A stretch of 64,000 bases of DNA from Fragum whitleyi (GCA_948146395.1 OX411549.1:24419155-24483154), one strand, 5' to 3'. Positions 12,301 through 27,300 are shown, counted from the first letter of the stretch. Numbers and translations are program-made. The notes: generated by a model from the letters alone, not told the origin.

Positions 12301-15300
12301 TGTATGTCAAATACTTTTGGAGAAAAGGCAAAGGTTAAGTTTTCGGTAACAGACAGACAGACAGACAGACAGACATGAGTAAAACAATATGCCCCCAATC
12401 TCTCGATACGGGGGCATAAAAATAATTCTTCATAGATATGCAGTTGGATCTTAGTCTATTCTGTCTGCTTTCTAAATAGCAATACTTGTTAAAATGTCCC
12501 CCAAAATTGGCATTTTTATTGTGAAAAGGTTAAATTAAGCAGGATAATGGCTAATGCACGGAATTGCTCTTGAGGCTGCACAATGTCTGCCCTTCAAGCA
12601 AACATGATTTTTTTTAATTTTTTTTACTGGAGGATAACATGATAAAGGTTGAATGACTCTTATTTCCATCGTGGTCCTAACTCATTCCAGATATTATCCT
12701 ACACAATGAGAGAGAGGCAATAAGTTGTAACCACTGCTACCCACTTTTACAGCTGGGTGGACTGGGGCCCCATCTGTGAAGTGTCCTGCCCAAATACACA
12801 ACCCGCCTCTGGTGGGACTCAAACCCGCAACCACCAGGTTACGAGTAGAGCGTGTTAACCACTCGGCCAACGAGCAAGACTTGATGAAAGGTCAAACCAA
12901 GACAAAAATGATAAAAATCAAGGATTCATCGCAAGACTGTACTAAGTGTATACACTTAGTACAGTCTTGTGTTGAATCCTCAAAAAACTTACCTTCAGGA
13001 ATGGAGTAAATATAGTCTTTGGTGGTGAGCACCATTTGTTCTTTTTCTTTTTTTCAACTTTTCCTGTCCCTTGCCCATTAGCTGTAGAGTCTGTCACAGG
13101 CTGCCCATTAATATCACCATTCTCTTTCACCTTTCTAACCTTGTTGTCCACAGTATCAAGTCCAACATCTCCATGCCTTTTTCTACAAGCACTATCCACC
13201 ATATTATCACATACTTCCTTAGCTTTAACCACGGCATTATCACTTATACCAGTTGCAGGTTGATCTTCCTGCATGCATTTTGAAACATTCAAAACCCTAT
13301 TTTGACCATTTTCACCATTTTCAGTGGGTACAGAGTCACTAAATTCAGTTTTGACCATATCACTTGACTCAGTTTTCTTAGATTGCACAGTTAATGAAGT
13401 GGATGAGTTTAAGTGACACACATCTGCCGTGCTTTCAGAATTCACAGTAATTTTTTCAATTGGAGTTACCGGTATGCACTGGCTAGTTTTACCCATGGTA
13501 GTACATACATTTGAACATTCAGTTACAGACTGTTCAGATTTTCCATTGACCTGATCAGTGTCAGCATGTTTACTTATCACAGATTCCTTTATATCACCAA
13601 CAGCAAAACAATTTACATTCTTAGGATTAGTTTCACAAATAAAACCTCGATCTAAACACTTCTCAAAACCATCCGAGAATGACCTTACATGATTGATGTC
13701 TTTATCATCATTGGTTGTATTATCAACAATTTTTTCAAACTGTTTGTCATTCAAAGCCTTCTTTTTATCTTCAGTCAAATCATCGTCAGCATGTAAACCT
13801 ATACTTTCACGCAGACTTGGTGGGCAAAATGGAAGTATAAAATCTGAAGCTATACATTTATTTCCCTGAAGACAAGAGTAAGCTTCACTAGGCAATGTAA
13901 ACCAACGTAAGCTTTTAGATTCCTCGTCAAACATAACAGTGTGGTCTGCAAGTTGGTATCTAGTTTTGGAGGATTTCCCACACAAGTCTCTGGCCTTCTG
14001 CAAACAATCCTGAAATGAACAAGTTTACTCTTTAATGTAGTGGGCCCTTTATAGTTCCACAATGTTTCAGAAGTCATAAACTTTATCAAAGTTAACTGAT
14101 GGTTTCCTAATGATTTCATTGGGAAACCTCAGTTAACATTGTGAAATATCATCAAAGCTGAAATGTTGCGCAACCATTACGGATCCAATACCTTAAACTT
14201 TTCCTATTTTCTGATATTAAGATTGATCCAAATTGAAAGAGCTAGCAGACGACAGTGAAAAGGGGAAGACAATTTGAAAGCAAACTATCCTGCAGGGTTT
14301 AGTCTGATATCATCAAAATAGGGTCCAAAAGACTATTATTACAATCTTCAGCACCTTTCTTAAATTTTTGAAAATTCTGCTTTAGGTATAGACTATTTTG
14401 CTAGAAAATGATATGGGAAATGGAAAAATTGCTAGTTTAAGTAATTTGTTTTTTTTCCATAATATTTTCTCAAGTATAAAAACAGGTACAGGTAAACATG
14501 CACCTAAAATTAAGGGAGAGCATAGAAAGCATTAAATGCCATTTTTAAAAATCTTTAAGTACTACATAACCTTAGAGGATTTCTGCAAACTGACTTCTAT
14601 CTATCCCTTAACATTTAACATTAAACATTAAGTACTCAGCAAACTTCAATTTTTGTTTTCAAACAAACTGAGAATGATACATGCACATTCAGGATATGGT
14701 AAATTGTGTTACTTGACCTTTGACTGTGTCAATGACCTTTGTTGTATCTAAATAATCTTTCCTCTGTAAACTATGTGATTAGTTTCACTTACATTATAAC
14801 TCTCTGGTAGAGGCCCTTTGACCACTGGGGCAGGTACTTTATATGCCATCTCTCCACTAGAATAAGAAATGTGGCCCAGCCATTTTCTATCCTTGAAAAC
14901 CTGAAAATCAAAACGGATATCATAATAAGTTGGTTTTTTTTTAAAGTGACATCCAAATTATTTACAGCGGACAATATCATGTAATTCAAGATGTGGGTGG
15001 ACATAGGATATAATAATATAATCAAGAGTGTTCAATTTTAATCTGACTGGTTACAACAGAAATTATTGGATACCAACCAGCCCTGCATTCAGAATGACAA
15101 ACCATGTAGAATATTTTGAAACTTATAGCCTACTTTGCCGGTGCCTTGCATGCAAAGCAAAGTAAAATTTGCAAACAGTTTTCATTTTTTGAAATCCAAA
15201 ACACATGACGGAAGTTTCTTGTTTACCACACTTTTTTTCAATACATATCGTCAATTAGCTTTTGAAATATCGTAACTATTGCAGAGATATAACTAATGTC

Positions 15301-18300
15301 TGTGCATTTACATGTACAGTTGTGCACTAAAACCTATATACAGTCGATATTGCATGAGGGACCACGTCTATTAAGCGACCAATTTTATTAAGCGACCACC
15401 ATAAAAAGTCCCTTCAACGTAAGCAAAATCTCTGAAAAAGAAGACATTCTTAACGAAAAATTTGTTATTGTTGAATCTTATGTTGTTTGAACCCATTAGA
15501 ATCGTCTCAATAAGATGATTCTAATGGGTTTAAACATCATAGGATTCAGTACAACTTGACCAACATTCTATAAATGCGATCAAAATGAACTGTCACATTT
15601 ATTATAACATTTTGTATTAAGCGACCATTCCCATAAACGACCGCTTTTTGGTGGTTCCTTGGGTGGTCACTTAACACAAGTTTTACTGTATAGGTATAGA
15701 TATTATATTAAATTGATCACAAAAACAATATACCTGAAAATTTGTTTGTCTCCATTCTCCTGTTTCTGGATTGAACATATACTGAAAAATATAAAAAAAA
15801 GGTCTTATCTTTTTTTCTGTTAATCAAAGACTTGAGGCATCGAACAAGTCTAAAAAAGAAAGCTTTTCTTAAAGAACATTATGTTTTCTGTTTACGAACT
15901 AACAAGTGGACTGCCTGCCTGGACGCCAAAGGTAATCACATAATATGTCCAGTCTTTCGACCAGCATATAAAAATTTCAAGCTTGTATAACAGAGATCTG
16001 GCTTACATTAATAAGATTGGTAACCCTTTCACTAAAGAAACGCCCCCTCCAAGTTCAGATTGATTTTCTAGCCAATTTCATGGAATTTTTTCTAAGAAAT
16101 CGTGCCAGCCAAACAATAACCATTTCAATAAGCTCAACTCACTCTCTGTGCTTAAGTGAGCTAAAAATACAGCAAGTTTGTGGATTAATTCTTTTTTGAA
16201 AGAGATTCTTAAGGAGTGATAGTTCTTTTTATTTGTTATACAGAATACAATATTAATATATTTTTTAAATGCTTTTCAGAAGATTATCTAGAAATAATGG
16301 TAGAGACACTCAGTAATCTGACTGTCTCACCAGTGATTTATCAAAAGATTATACCCTACTTTTGTCCATTTTACCCTATTTGATGTTATTTAAGTAGGGC
16401 TCATTGGACATATGATGTAATGAGATTGCCTACAAATCACATGCAAATGGCATGGTTTTAGAGAATTAGTCTTAAATTATTTACTTTCTTCATATTTCTG
16501 CATTAAAGAAATAAAATGCCCATAAAATAAATAATTTTCATCTGATCGCAATAATTTTTTGTAAACTGATAAAGGGTCACTCAAAGATCATTACAGTGAA
16601 ATTTGGTCGATAACCATCTGTGTTTAAACCTATTTATTTTACATCGATTGGGAATCAAGTTCTTACAACTTAAATTAATCCCTCTCGATTCTGCTTCCAT
16701 GAAAATTTACCAGTACTCGCGCCGAATGTGTGGGCCAATGAAAGAACCAAGATCGATAGCCGCTCCCGGGAATCGAACTCAGGACCTTTTGGAGGCCGAC
16801 GCTCTACCTCTAGACCACGGACACCATGATAACCATCAGTTACATTTGCATGAGCAAATGACTTTGAAAGTTTCCACTATATAACATAAAGAGAAATGAC
16901 CTCTGCCCATAAAATACATTTTTTCACCAGATCACAATAATTTTTGGTAGACTGATAAAGGGTCACTCAAGTATCATTCCAGTGAAATTTGATTGATACA
17001 CACCACTTACATTCTGAGAAAATGATTTTCAAAGTTTCAACTATATAACATATAGAAAAATGACCTCCGCCCATAAAATACATATTTTTCAATGGATCAA
17101 AATTTCTTGAACAACTTTGAAAGAGGGTTGCCCAAGGATCATTCCTGTGAAGTTTGGTTGAAATCCATCTAGTAGTTTCTGAGGAAAAGATTTTTAAAGA
17201 AAAGTTTACTACCGGACACAGAGACGCACATATGGATGGACGCACGCACGACGGACGCAATTCCATGACAATAGCCCCAGTGGCCTTCGGCCAGTACTGA
17301 AACTGACAATTTTCATCCATACAGATCATAAATACCTGTGGCAATAACTTCCATCCAACTTCAGCGACAATCTTCACAGCCTCTATAACAAACTCTAGAC
17401 TTACATCATCCATGAAGTACGGGAGATTGATTCTTGTAAATCCAGGCCTGGTTATACAAAACATATACACATGTAACAAACATTATCTCTGACAATTCTT
17501 TGATGTCTTAAACTCTTTAAATCGTTTATCAACAGAATCATTCATTACATGCACTGTATATCAAATTGCCAGTGCAAAACTAATGTAGGTGCCTGAAACA
17601 AGGGCATTACTACCATTACATACATTACGCTCTTGTGCGTAATATAAATAAATCCTCTTTCGAAAAAGGTGGTTGATGAATGATCATAACATCGACACTA
17701 CATCTAACTCAAGCTGTAGTTATGATGTTTTGATTATTCAACAACACTCAAATCATAGAAAAGGGAAGCAGATGGCAGACGTTGGTCACCTTCTGAGTAT
17801 GGAAGAATTTTAAATCCTAGTTACGCCTACTAAAGTGAACAGGGACTTGAAAAGGTTTCAACTCTAACTCTTTGAGATGTAATTTTTTTCCTTCATACAT
17901 TTATTTGTAGCATCATCTAGAAGTGAGAGAGAAATGTTTTTTATAACCATCGATTGTATTTTTTCTTATGAAATGTTCAGATTTTGATTTATCTAAAAAG
18001 AGTTCTAAAGAGATCCTGGGCAGTCTATACTTGAAAATGCATTACTAATCACCAAAATCGATTCTTTTGTAATTTTAATATCTAAACATAACATCATTCA
18101 TGTACACATTTGTTCAACAATTTTTTTCATATTTTTTTCTATATTCTCAACAAATTACAAAGCTATAAGCAACAATATATCAATATTCAATTGGATGGTT
18201 CAGGGCAAGACTGTACTAAGTGTCTAAACACTGTATGGACACTTAGTACAGTCTTGTGCTGAACTCTCGATTTGTTCAACACTGTCATGAGTGCCAAATA

Positions 18301-21300
18301 TATACAAGCGCTTCAAGTATATTACCTCAATATCTCCCTTTGTGAATACTCTCTATAACGTCTTAAATGAGTTCTATCCAGACGACTGAAATGATCATAT
18401 AGAATTTTAACAATGCATCTATTTACAATATTGTTACAAACATTTCAAGAAGCTTTTTTTTAATCATTGAATTTTTAGAGTTGAAAACTATATTTCAAAT
18501 AAGGTCAATATTTATGGCAAAAAATTAGTAAAGACTCTTTCTAGAGCCAAAGTGGAAGCAATGGTTGTCAGTTTAAGCTTAGCCAAGGTACTTTATTGAA
18601 AAGAAGACATTCAGCAAAGTAATAAAAGTATGCAAGTGGTTGAGCCATATGCATATCTATGATACAAGCTAAGTGGAAAAGGGAGCAATCTTGTGCAGAA
18701 TGCATCTAGAATTTCCCCCTCCCCCTCTTTAGTATAGGTTGCTCTTGTCTTAGTGAACATTGTACGCTAAGTTTCAAGTGAATGCCTTAAGTATATTCAG
18801 AGAAATCACAAAATCTCAAACTATTAACAGCAACAACTACATCGAAGACAATAAGCATATAGAAACCCCCAAAAACGACCAAGCTAAAAATATGAAGGAA
18901 ATAGCATTCATCGGGGGCCTGTTTTGCTATGCATCTTAAGATAATTTTTTGCATTAGTCAAAAATAAAAATTGCCTCAACTGTAGTAACTAGATATGGAA
19001 TTTTGCCATGCATCTAAAGATGATTTCAATGAGATTTTGCAAGACAGAATCTAACAATGAATGAAAGCACCAGGGACGATTTGTGGTTTGGGCTAATGTT
19101 TAACGTTAACCCTTGTCATGCTGAACCCAAAATATTCCTGCTTTGACAGGAGCTATGGACAAACATCAGTCTGCACATATGTGCAGTCTGATGTTAGTCT
19201 ACACCACCTGATTCCCACTTTCAAACCAAAATTGTCAATAGATTTAGTTTTTCAAATAAAAATTGACCTAAAGTTGGTACTTTCAGTGCTTTTGTGCCCT
19301 TTGATTTTGATGCAAATTTTTAGCCAAATTTTATTCAGCATGACAAGAGTTAAGTAAAACAAGCCCCAGCAGATTACCTGTCCTCTGCCAGTAGCTCCTC
19401 TATCTTTGTACTCATCTTTTCCTCCATACCCAATAAATCCTGAAATTATTTTATAAACAAAATTTAATAAGATTCCTCTTACCTTGATTTAATCTTTTAT
19501 GTTCTTATTTGTCACCTGTCACACGAAAAGGGACCATCTCAGAGGTGTGAGAAGAATCGACCCTGGTCAGACTGCATGATCTGCCAAGACTGACTGACCA
19601 GGATCGAAACTTTTCTCAAATAACAATTTTTTTTAACATAGAATGATTTTTCTATCTTCCTTTATTATTATTTCTTAAATCTGCCTTCTGTCTGACCTTT
19701 TCGACAGTATAATTTTACAGACTTCCCAGATGGTCTCTTTTGAGCCTAACAGGTCACATTTTATCGAAAATTTTTTATAGACTAAAAATGTCAAAATAAA
19801 AACATCAAACACGGAAAACATCGGGCGCTTCTGACCACATTTTTTAATCAACAGTGATTTCAAAGTAATCTATAACTCCTCTTTCAATCTCAACTATCTT
19901 CAAATCATGTGTGTCAGGTAATTTGACAATCAAAAATAAACCTTTTAATGTTTTTCAAAATTCTAGACCATAATTGAAAGATGTTGTAAATGACAATGAA
20001 AAGTGGTAGAAATAAAGGATATTGAATGAGTGGTCATTGAATACCGAATTTATTAAACAATCTTTAAACCAATAAAAACGAGTTTTTATCGGTTTTAGAT
20101 GACAAGTTTAATAGATTTGGTATTTTGTGAGCACAAATTTGATATTCTAATTATTATATGACCCAAATTTTTGTGAAAAATCATCTAAATTCTTGAAATT
20201 CAACATTTCAATTTTCCGCGAAACTTATAACACCTTTTAAAATTAACGTCACAATATATACATTATGAAGTCATTTTCGCAGATACAAAATAGCCTTGCT
20301 ATTCGCTTTGAGCTCATTTGCATAGTTATACCACTAGTGTAATATCACCCATGTTATATCTAAAATATTCAACGGGGTTATTTAACTCCCGCAACGTAGG
20401 TCATATTATAAATTATAAAACAAGATAACCGCCTAAGGCTGCAACACTCGGCTGCAGGTGCTGGATTATGCAAAAATTCTAAGTTGAAAAAGGGGTGCAA
20501 CTCTTACAAAAAACGCTTCCAGAATTATCCGCCTTAAAAATCTGGGCAGCTCTTGTAATTGTGAGCACACATGCCAAGTTTCATGAAGGTATCTGCAATA
20601 ACAACAGGGATATGACCAAGGTTAAAGTTTGTCACACCAAAACCAAGGCCAACATCAAAGCCAACACCAACAAAAACAACACAAATGAGATCATAACACC
20701 TTGGGTTTTCTCTAAAAACACCTGAGCTAATAATGATTCTATAGGGTAAGAAATGGTGTTAGAAAAGTACAAATTGCTAGCTACAAGCAATATCTTCTTT
20801 TTCAACAATGTATTTTCAACTCTATAAGCACAAAGACATACAATCCCCTGACTGTAAAGGAGAGGGTTAATGGGCTGCCCTGGACAACATAAACCAAACA
20901 GATCAGAAAACTCTTACATTCCACGGCACTGAAGCAGAGCCTAGATATTGGAAAAGGGGTGAGTGAAGTTCAGATCAATTTGAACCTATAGTTTACATCA
21001 ACTTAGAAACAATGGCTTGTTTTACTAAACATCTTACTATATTTTTTTTTGTGTAGGCCAAAAATTTAAAAAAATGCTTCTAGATAAGTAACTGAATATG
21101 GAATTCTGCCATGCATTATCTCATTGGAATCGTCTTCTAAAGACGATTCTGATGAGATATTGCAAGGCAGAATCTAACAATGAATGAAAACACCAGGTAT
21201 GATTTGTGATTTTGACTTACAATTAATTTTTTTGTAAGAAGTTTAGTAAAATAAGCCCCAAGTTCTTACAGCTTAAGATTAATTCCCCTGGCTTTTGCAT

Positions 21301-24300
21301 CCTGGAGAATGAACCTGTATTTATACAGAATATGTGGGCAAATTAAAGTACTAAGATCAAAAGCCTTTCTGAGATTCAAAATCCAGACAGAAGCGTCTTG
21401 ACCACTTACACCACACAAAAGGTATTATGAACAAGAGCCATGTCAGACATGGCCATCCCCCTGTGAAAGCTTCATAGAAAACTGAAGCCTAATAGATTAA
21501 GGATTCTTTTGTACTTTAAGAGAATGACCCCCCTACAAAATCTTAAAAATAACAAAGGGCAATAACTCCAAAATTATGCAAGCAAGAGTTGTAGTTCTTG
21601 TGCACTGCACTTCTCATCCATGAGATCTCACCCATAAAGTTTCAAGTTGATAGCTATTATTCTTTAGGAGATATGCTCTGCACAAAGTCTAAGTATCAAA
21701 AATAACAAAGGGCAATAACTCCAAAATTATGCAAGCAAGAGTTGTAGTTCTTGTGCATTGCACTTCTCCTCCATTAGATCTATCCACCCATAAAGTTTCA
21801 AGTTGATAGCTATTATACTTTAGGAGATATGCTCCGGACATGTTAAGTGACAACACCTTGGAATGATGGAACAACAGATTAACGGACAGACACCATTACT
21901 ATATCCCTTCGCGAAAAACTGTGGGGGATAATAATCAAGAGATTAACCTACCATGGCATAAGGTCCTGCGCATGCACAGCCCCCTCTAGCCTGAATACCA
22001 AACAGGTCATTGAGTAATACACTGACAAAGTTATGGTGTAGAAATCTACCAGAGTCTTTATGGTATATCATAAAGGAAAATATAGGCAGTCTGGGAACAT
22101 CTGTGTTTCCTAGAAGGATCAAGGATGGATGGTCCTTCCAGGCTTCTCTTGCTTTTCTGAAAAGTTGGAAGGGTTCTTCATTAAATTCTGTCTAAAGTAA
22201 TGCTTCTAAATAAAATTTTCTACAAAAAAAAGGATTTGTGTTTTCTCTGTTTTTTTTCTCACAAGGAATTATAAGATAAAACACCTTCATAATAAGTGAA
22301 CAAGCCAAGCTGTGGTTTAGTATGTAGGTAAGTCAGATATCTATTAAACAAGAGGACCATGATGGTTCTATATCGCTCACCTTCATTTCTTTGACTTAAT
22401 TAATGATTGTCAAATTTCCCAGCAAAAGGCATTATTGTACTTGTATGATTAGTGGCTTCTTGAGTGTGAATAAGAAAATTGTCACTAGGCCCCTTTTCCT
22501 GTGAAATCATGTGAATCTTTCTGATTTTCAAAAGGGTTCATTCTTGTGACATGGCAAATATTCTGACCAAGTTTTATGAAGATTGGACCATATTTGTGGC
22601 CTCTAAAGTGTTAACAAAAAAAGAACGTCATTAAGGCCCCTTTTCCTGTGATAACACATGAATCTTTCCCCTTTTCAATAGGGTTCATCCTTGTTACCTG
22701 ACAAATATTCTGATCAAGTTTCATGAAAATTGGACCATATTTGTGGCCACTAGAGTGTAAACAAGAAAATTGTCATTACGGCCCCTTTTCCATTGTAATG
22801 GTATGGATCCTTAGGGCTCATACTTCTGAGCAGTCTGAACAAGTTTTATGATGATTGGTCCATGTTTGTGGCCTCTCCATTATTACATAAGTAAAGACAG
22901 CCTGTTTTAACTGGAACACCAAACCAGCTCTAATTGACTCTCTCATTACTGGTGTTACATTACCTACCTAAATAAGTCCTCTTCTCTCTCCATTATTACA
23001 CTAGTAGAGACATCCTGTTTTAATTGGAACATCAATCCAGCTTTAATTGATTCTATTATGACTAGTATGACATTTCCTACCTAAATAAGTACTCTTCTCT
23101 CTCCATTATCACACTAGTAGTAACAGCCTGTTTTAATTGGAACACTAATCCAGCTCTAATTGACTCTATAATGGCAGGTGTTCCACCTTCCTCCTTCAAT
23201 TCTGGCTCCTGTAGATAACGATGGTCTTCCCTTCTGACCTACATGTAGATAAATGCCAGTTATTTTTTCAGGATGAAAATATGGAGTAATAGCAATAAAG
23301 CATTCAAACTCTTTGCCAATTCATGTAACAGTTATAAAGCATGATGTGTTCACAGAATACTTTTGCCCCTGAAAACTTTTTTTTTTTTTTTAAATAAATT
23401 CGACCTTGACATCCAATGTGTATGTATAAAGAAGGAACCTTCTTTCAAAGTATGAGCAAAGTTACCCGAATAGTGTTGAAGCTACAGGTAAAAGCAGGGG
23501 TGTGGAATTCCCATGCCTGTCTTGTCCGACGCGGGTTTTTCTACCTGTGGACAAGTACATTTTCTAGGCCACTTGCCTGTTGACAAGTAAAACCTAGGGA
23601 AAATCTCGGAATTGAACAAAATAGATCTAAGAGAGTGTTTGACCTCTTGTTTGTTTCATAGGGTAGAAAACAAATTTTCGAATAAAGAAAATGCTGGAAC
23701 CTGGCATTTTCCTCTTTTAAAGCAATGTTGTTGTTTTTCACAAAAATTATCCATCCTTTTTTTTATGGACAAGTTCATTTTGACCCTGGACAAGTAGCAA
23801 AACCTCTTTTACTTGTCAAGGGACATGTGGAGAAAATGTATATTTCCACACACCTGTATAGGAGAATTCGCAGGTTTAAATTTGACAAACAGACAAATGC
23901 ATGGATGGACTTTCTTAGAGACAAAAAAACAGACACCTTTAAAACAATATACCTCCGATCATTACATGCGGGGGCATAAAAATATTTGTAAATATATGTA
24001 ACAATGTTAACCCTTAGCTGTTTAATCCCTGCTTTTTACGTGCCTGTGATTTAATGATTGAGAAAAGCAATTTCTTCTTTTTCCACACTATTTTCCACCC
24101 TACTGAATGATTATTTTTCAAATTAAATCCACTTTAAATGTTAGTCTGCAAAACCTGTGATTTTGGACAGGTCCAAAATTTTGTAAAACAGGAAAGTGTT
24201 AAAATAACTTACAAAAAAGACAGACCCTCCACCACAACCATCTGGTACCTGGTTCTTGAATAACTTTTTCTTGGCTATCAGTATACCTGTTGTCAAAAAA

Positions 24301-27300
24301 AAATAGAAATTTAAACAATTGATCTTTAGTTAACCATGCCTGATTTTTTTGAAATTTCTGATTTGTCCATACTGAAAAAAGTAAGAGACAACAATGAAAG
24401 GAGGTAGAAGTTTGGTAGAAACCATTAAATGTGGTACAAATTATTGTGGGAAAGAAAACTGCTTGTGTCTTTTCTTTCTCTTACTAAAATATATTTTCAA
24501 GGTCAAAATCAGAGGCACATAAAATTAAGTAACTGAACAGATAAAGGATAAAATATAAAAATGGCACTTAAAATTTTAAGTACCTTAGAGAACAAATGCA
24601 ATTTTACCCTTTGTACCTAGGGGAAAAATAACTTCCCAGATTTAGCATAAAACTTATGCAAGTACCCTTTTACATTGAAATTCACAAAAGTTTTGTGTTA
24701 TCCTATGCCTCTTTTTATTCAATGAAAGTAATTTGTGAAAGACTGGAGGCCAAGAAAGAGAAGGACAGCAAAACAAATGCACTACCTGATGGTGTTCTTG
24801 GTAGCTAGATAGTAGATAAAATATCTTGTATAAATCAAATTTAACACAAATTATTTCAGCTACAGTTATTCCCCTTGACAGAATATGTTAATCTTTTGAT
24901 ATAAAATGTGTGAGCCAAGTTTTAAGTTTAAAGCCTTTAGTAGTACAAGAAATGTCACAAAATGTCAAAGTTTATGCACAAGGACAACTTGGCTCAGTGC
25001 AAAACAGTTGTTAAGACTTATATGTATATATGCAGTATATGCAGTTACAACTGTTTCACGCTGAGCGATCAAATTTTGATAACAACAATGACACTAGTGT
25101 TAAAACAATAACCCGGGATTTTCTCTGAAAACAACTTGATGGCTCAGCAGGAAACAGTTGTCACTGCCTATATGTTTATAGGCAGTTACAACTGTTTTGC
25201 ACTGAGCCATCAAACTGAGCTACAAAGTATAAACCCTATAAAAAAAGTATAATCCTGATCTGGTGTCTGGGGCCAATTTCACAAACGTCTTATGACACAT
25301 CACATATAAATTCCAGCCTAAATAGATTGTATGATGCTTAAAGCTACTCTTTCACAGATTTGGAAAATGTGATTTTTGAAATATTTCGTAAATTCAATTG
25401 GAAGTAATGACCTCATCATGATGTATCCTAAAAATAATAAGATTCAATCTGGTAATGCATGGAAAGAATGACTGATATTCCTGAATTTAGGGAAATTCAT
25501 TCTGAAACAAGAGGCCCAAGAGGGCCTGTATCGCTCCACTGGCTTAAAAATCTCAAGATTTGAAAGAGAGATATTGAAAATAGAAGGTAATGAAAAGGAA
25601 CAGCATTCAGAAGGAATTCCGACTTTTTTGCCATGCCAATATTTGGGGGTCGATCCAAATTTCTTAAGCAACTTTAGAAGAGGGTCACCCAAGCAACATT
25701 CTTGTAAAGTTTCATTGAAATCAGCCCCATGGTTCAGGAGAGGATGTTGTTCAAAGATTTTTGGGTCAAAATAAGCCCCGCCCTGCCACGCCCATATTTG
25801 GGGGTCAATCCAAATTTCTTGAAAAACTTTAGAAGAGAGTCACCAAAGAAACATTCTGGTAAACGTTTCATTGAAATCGGCCCATTAGTTCAGGAGGAGA
25901 TGTTGTTCAAAGATTTTGGGGTCAAAATAAGCCACACCCTGCCACGCCCATATTTGGGGGTCAATCCAAATTTTGTGAACAACTTTAAAAGAGGGTAGCC
26001 CAAGGAACATTTTGGCCAAGTTTCGTCAAAATCCATCCATTGGTTTAAGAGGAGAAGATGTTTAAAGAAAAGTTTACGCACGCACAGACGCACGATCACC
26101 CCGCCATGACAATAGCTCGCTGGCCTTTGGCCAGTGGAGCTAAAAATAAAGCAACTACTAACGCCTAAAAAAAAGTCTTCTATTTTGAGTCAACTATTAT
26201 CGTATGTACATTCCGCATGTTTGTCTTATTAAATCAAAGTTTAAGGTAAAAATATTTGACAGCTTGAAACTTCCTATCAAAACAAGCAAAAATGAACGAT
26301 TATTCATGGAAAGTAACGATTTTGTAATTTGTAGATTCAAAATTAATAGACTGGATCCCTTACTGATCTTGACGATTCGAAAAAAAGTTACAAAATTATT
26401 GAAATATGTATTTTTTAGTGCCAATGACCTTGGGCAATTTTTAATTGTCTAAGAAAACACACATTTCCATATCTAAGAACAAAATTTTGTATTTTTCTAT
26501 GAAAAACTGTGAAAGAGCAGCTTTAAGAAAAGAAAACAGGAACCTACATATTATTCTCTATATCCTTGGTTTTCTCTGAAAACACCTGAGCTACAAAGTA
26601 TAAACTCTTTGAATAAAGAATAATCCTGACCTGGTGTCTGCACTCCTCCAACAAACTTGTGACATGAAATAAACACTGCATCCTTGTACATGTAGGGCTG
26701 GTCAGAGCTGGAATGAAGTGCAATGATGAAATTTGATTTGTTTGTTTGAATTGGGTTTTACCCCATTTTCAACAATCTTGCAGTTACATCGCAGTGGCTA
26801 GAGCACCAAACAATGGATTCCTGGTATTTCCCGCATCAGTATTACCATTACATCCTTTCCTAGCCTCCAGATACTATCCAACATAGGTCTAAAATTATTG
26901 ACCAATTGGTGGGAGACTGAAATGGTGTGAATCTCGGGCTAATTTTATCTAAGGCCTTATGACACATCACATATTCAAAAATTCCCTCCCAAACTAATGA
27001 TAGGATGCTAAAGAAAAACAAGATGTGTTTGTGAAACACGAATGCCCCCGGAACAGCATTTTTTTTTAAAGTTTGACCTTGACAAATGAACTTGACCTTG
27101 TCACATGACCTTGACTTTGGTACCAGCGGATGTGGATCATTGAGATCTATAATCATGCCAAATTTGAGCTTTGTATGTCAAATACTTTTGGAGAAAAGGC
27201 AAAGGTTATGTTTTCGGACAGATGGACGGACAGACAGACAGACGGACGGACAGACTGACGGACAGATAGACAGACGGACATGAGAAAAACAATATGCCCC

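Noticed and set aside
12776..12882. tRNA gene (Leu/Ser-like)
   Set aside because: Same reason: SINE head with conserved promoter boxes but no cloverleaf closure.
13036..13283. Plus-strand open frames in the 13-kb region
   Set aside because: Shadows of exon 17 of the fusion gene on the opposite strand.
16740..16826. tRNA gene (Glu/Arg-like)
   Set aside because: SINE head; body continues to 16603.
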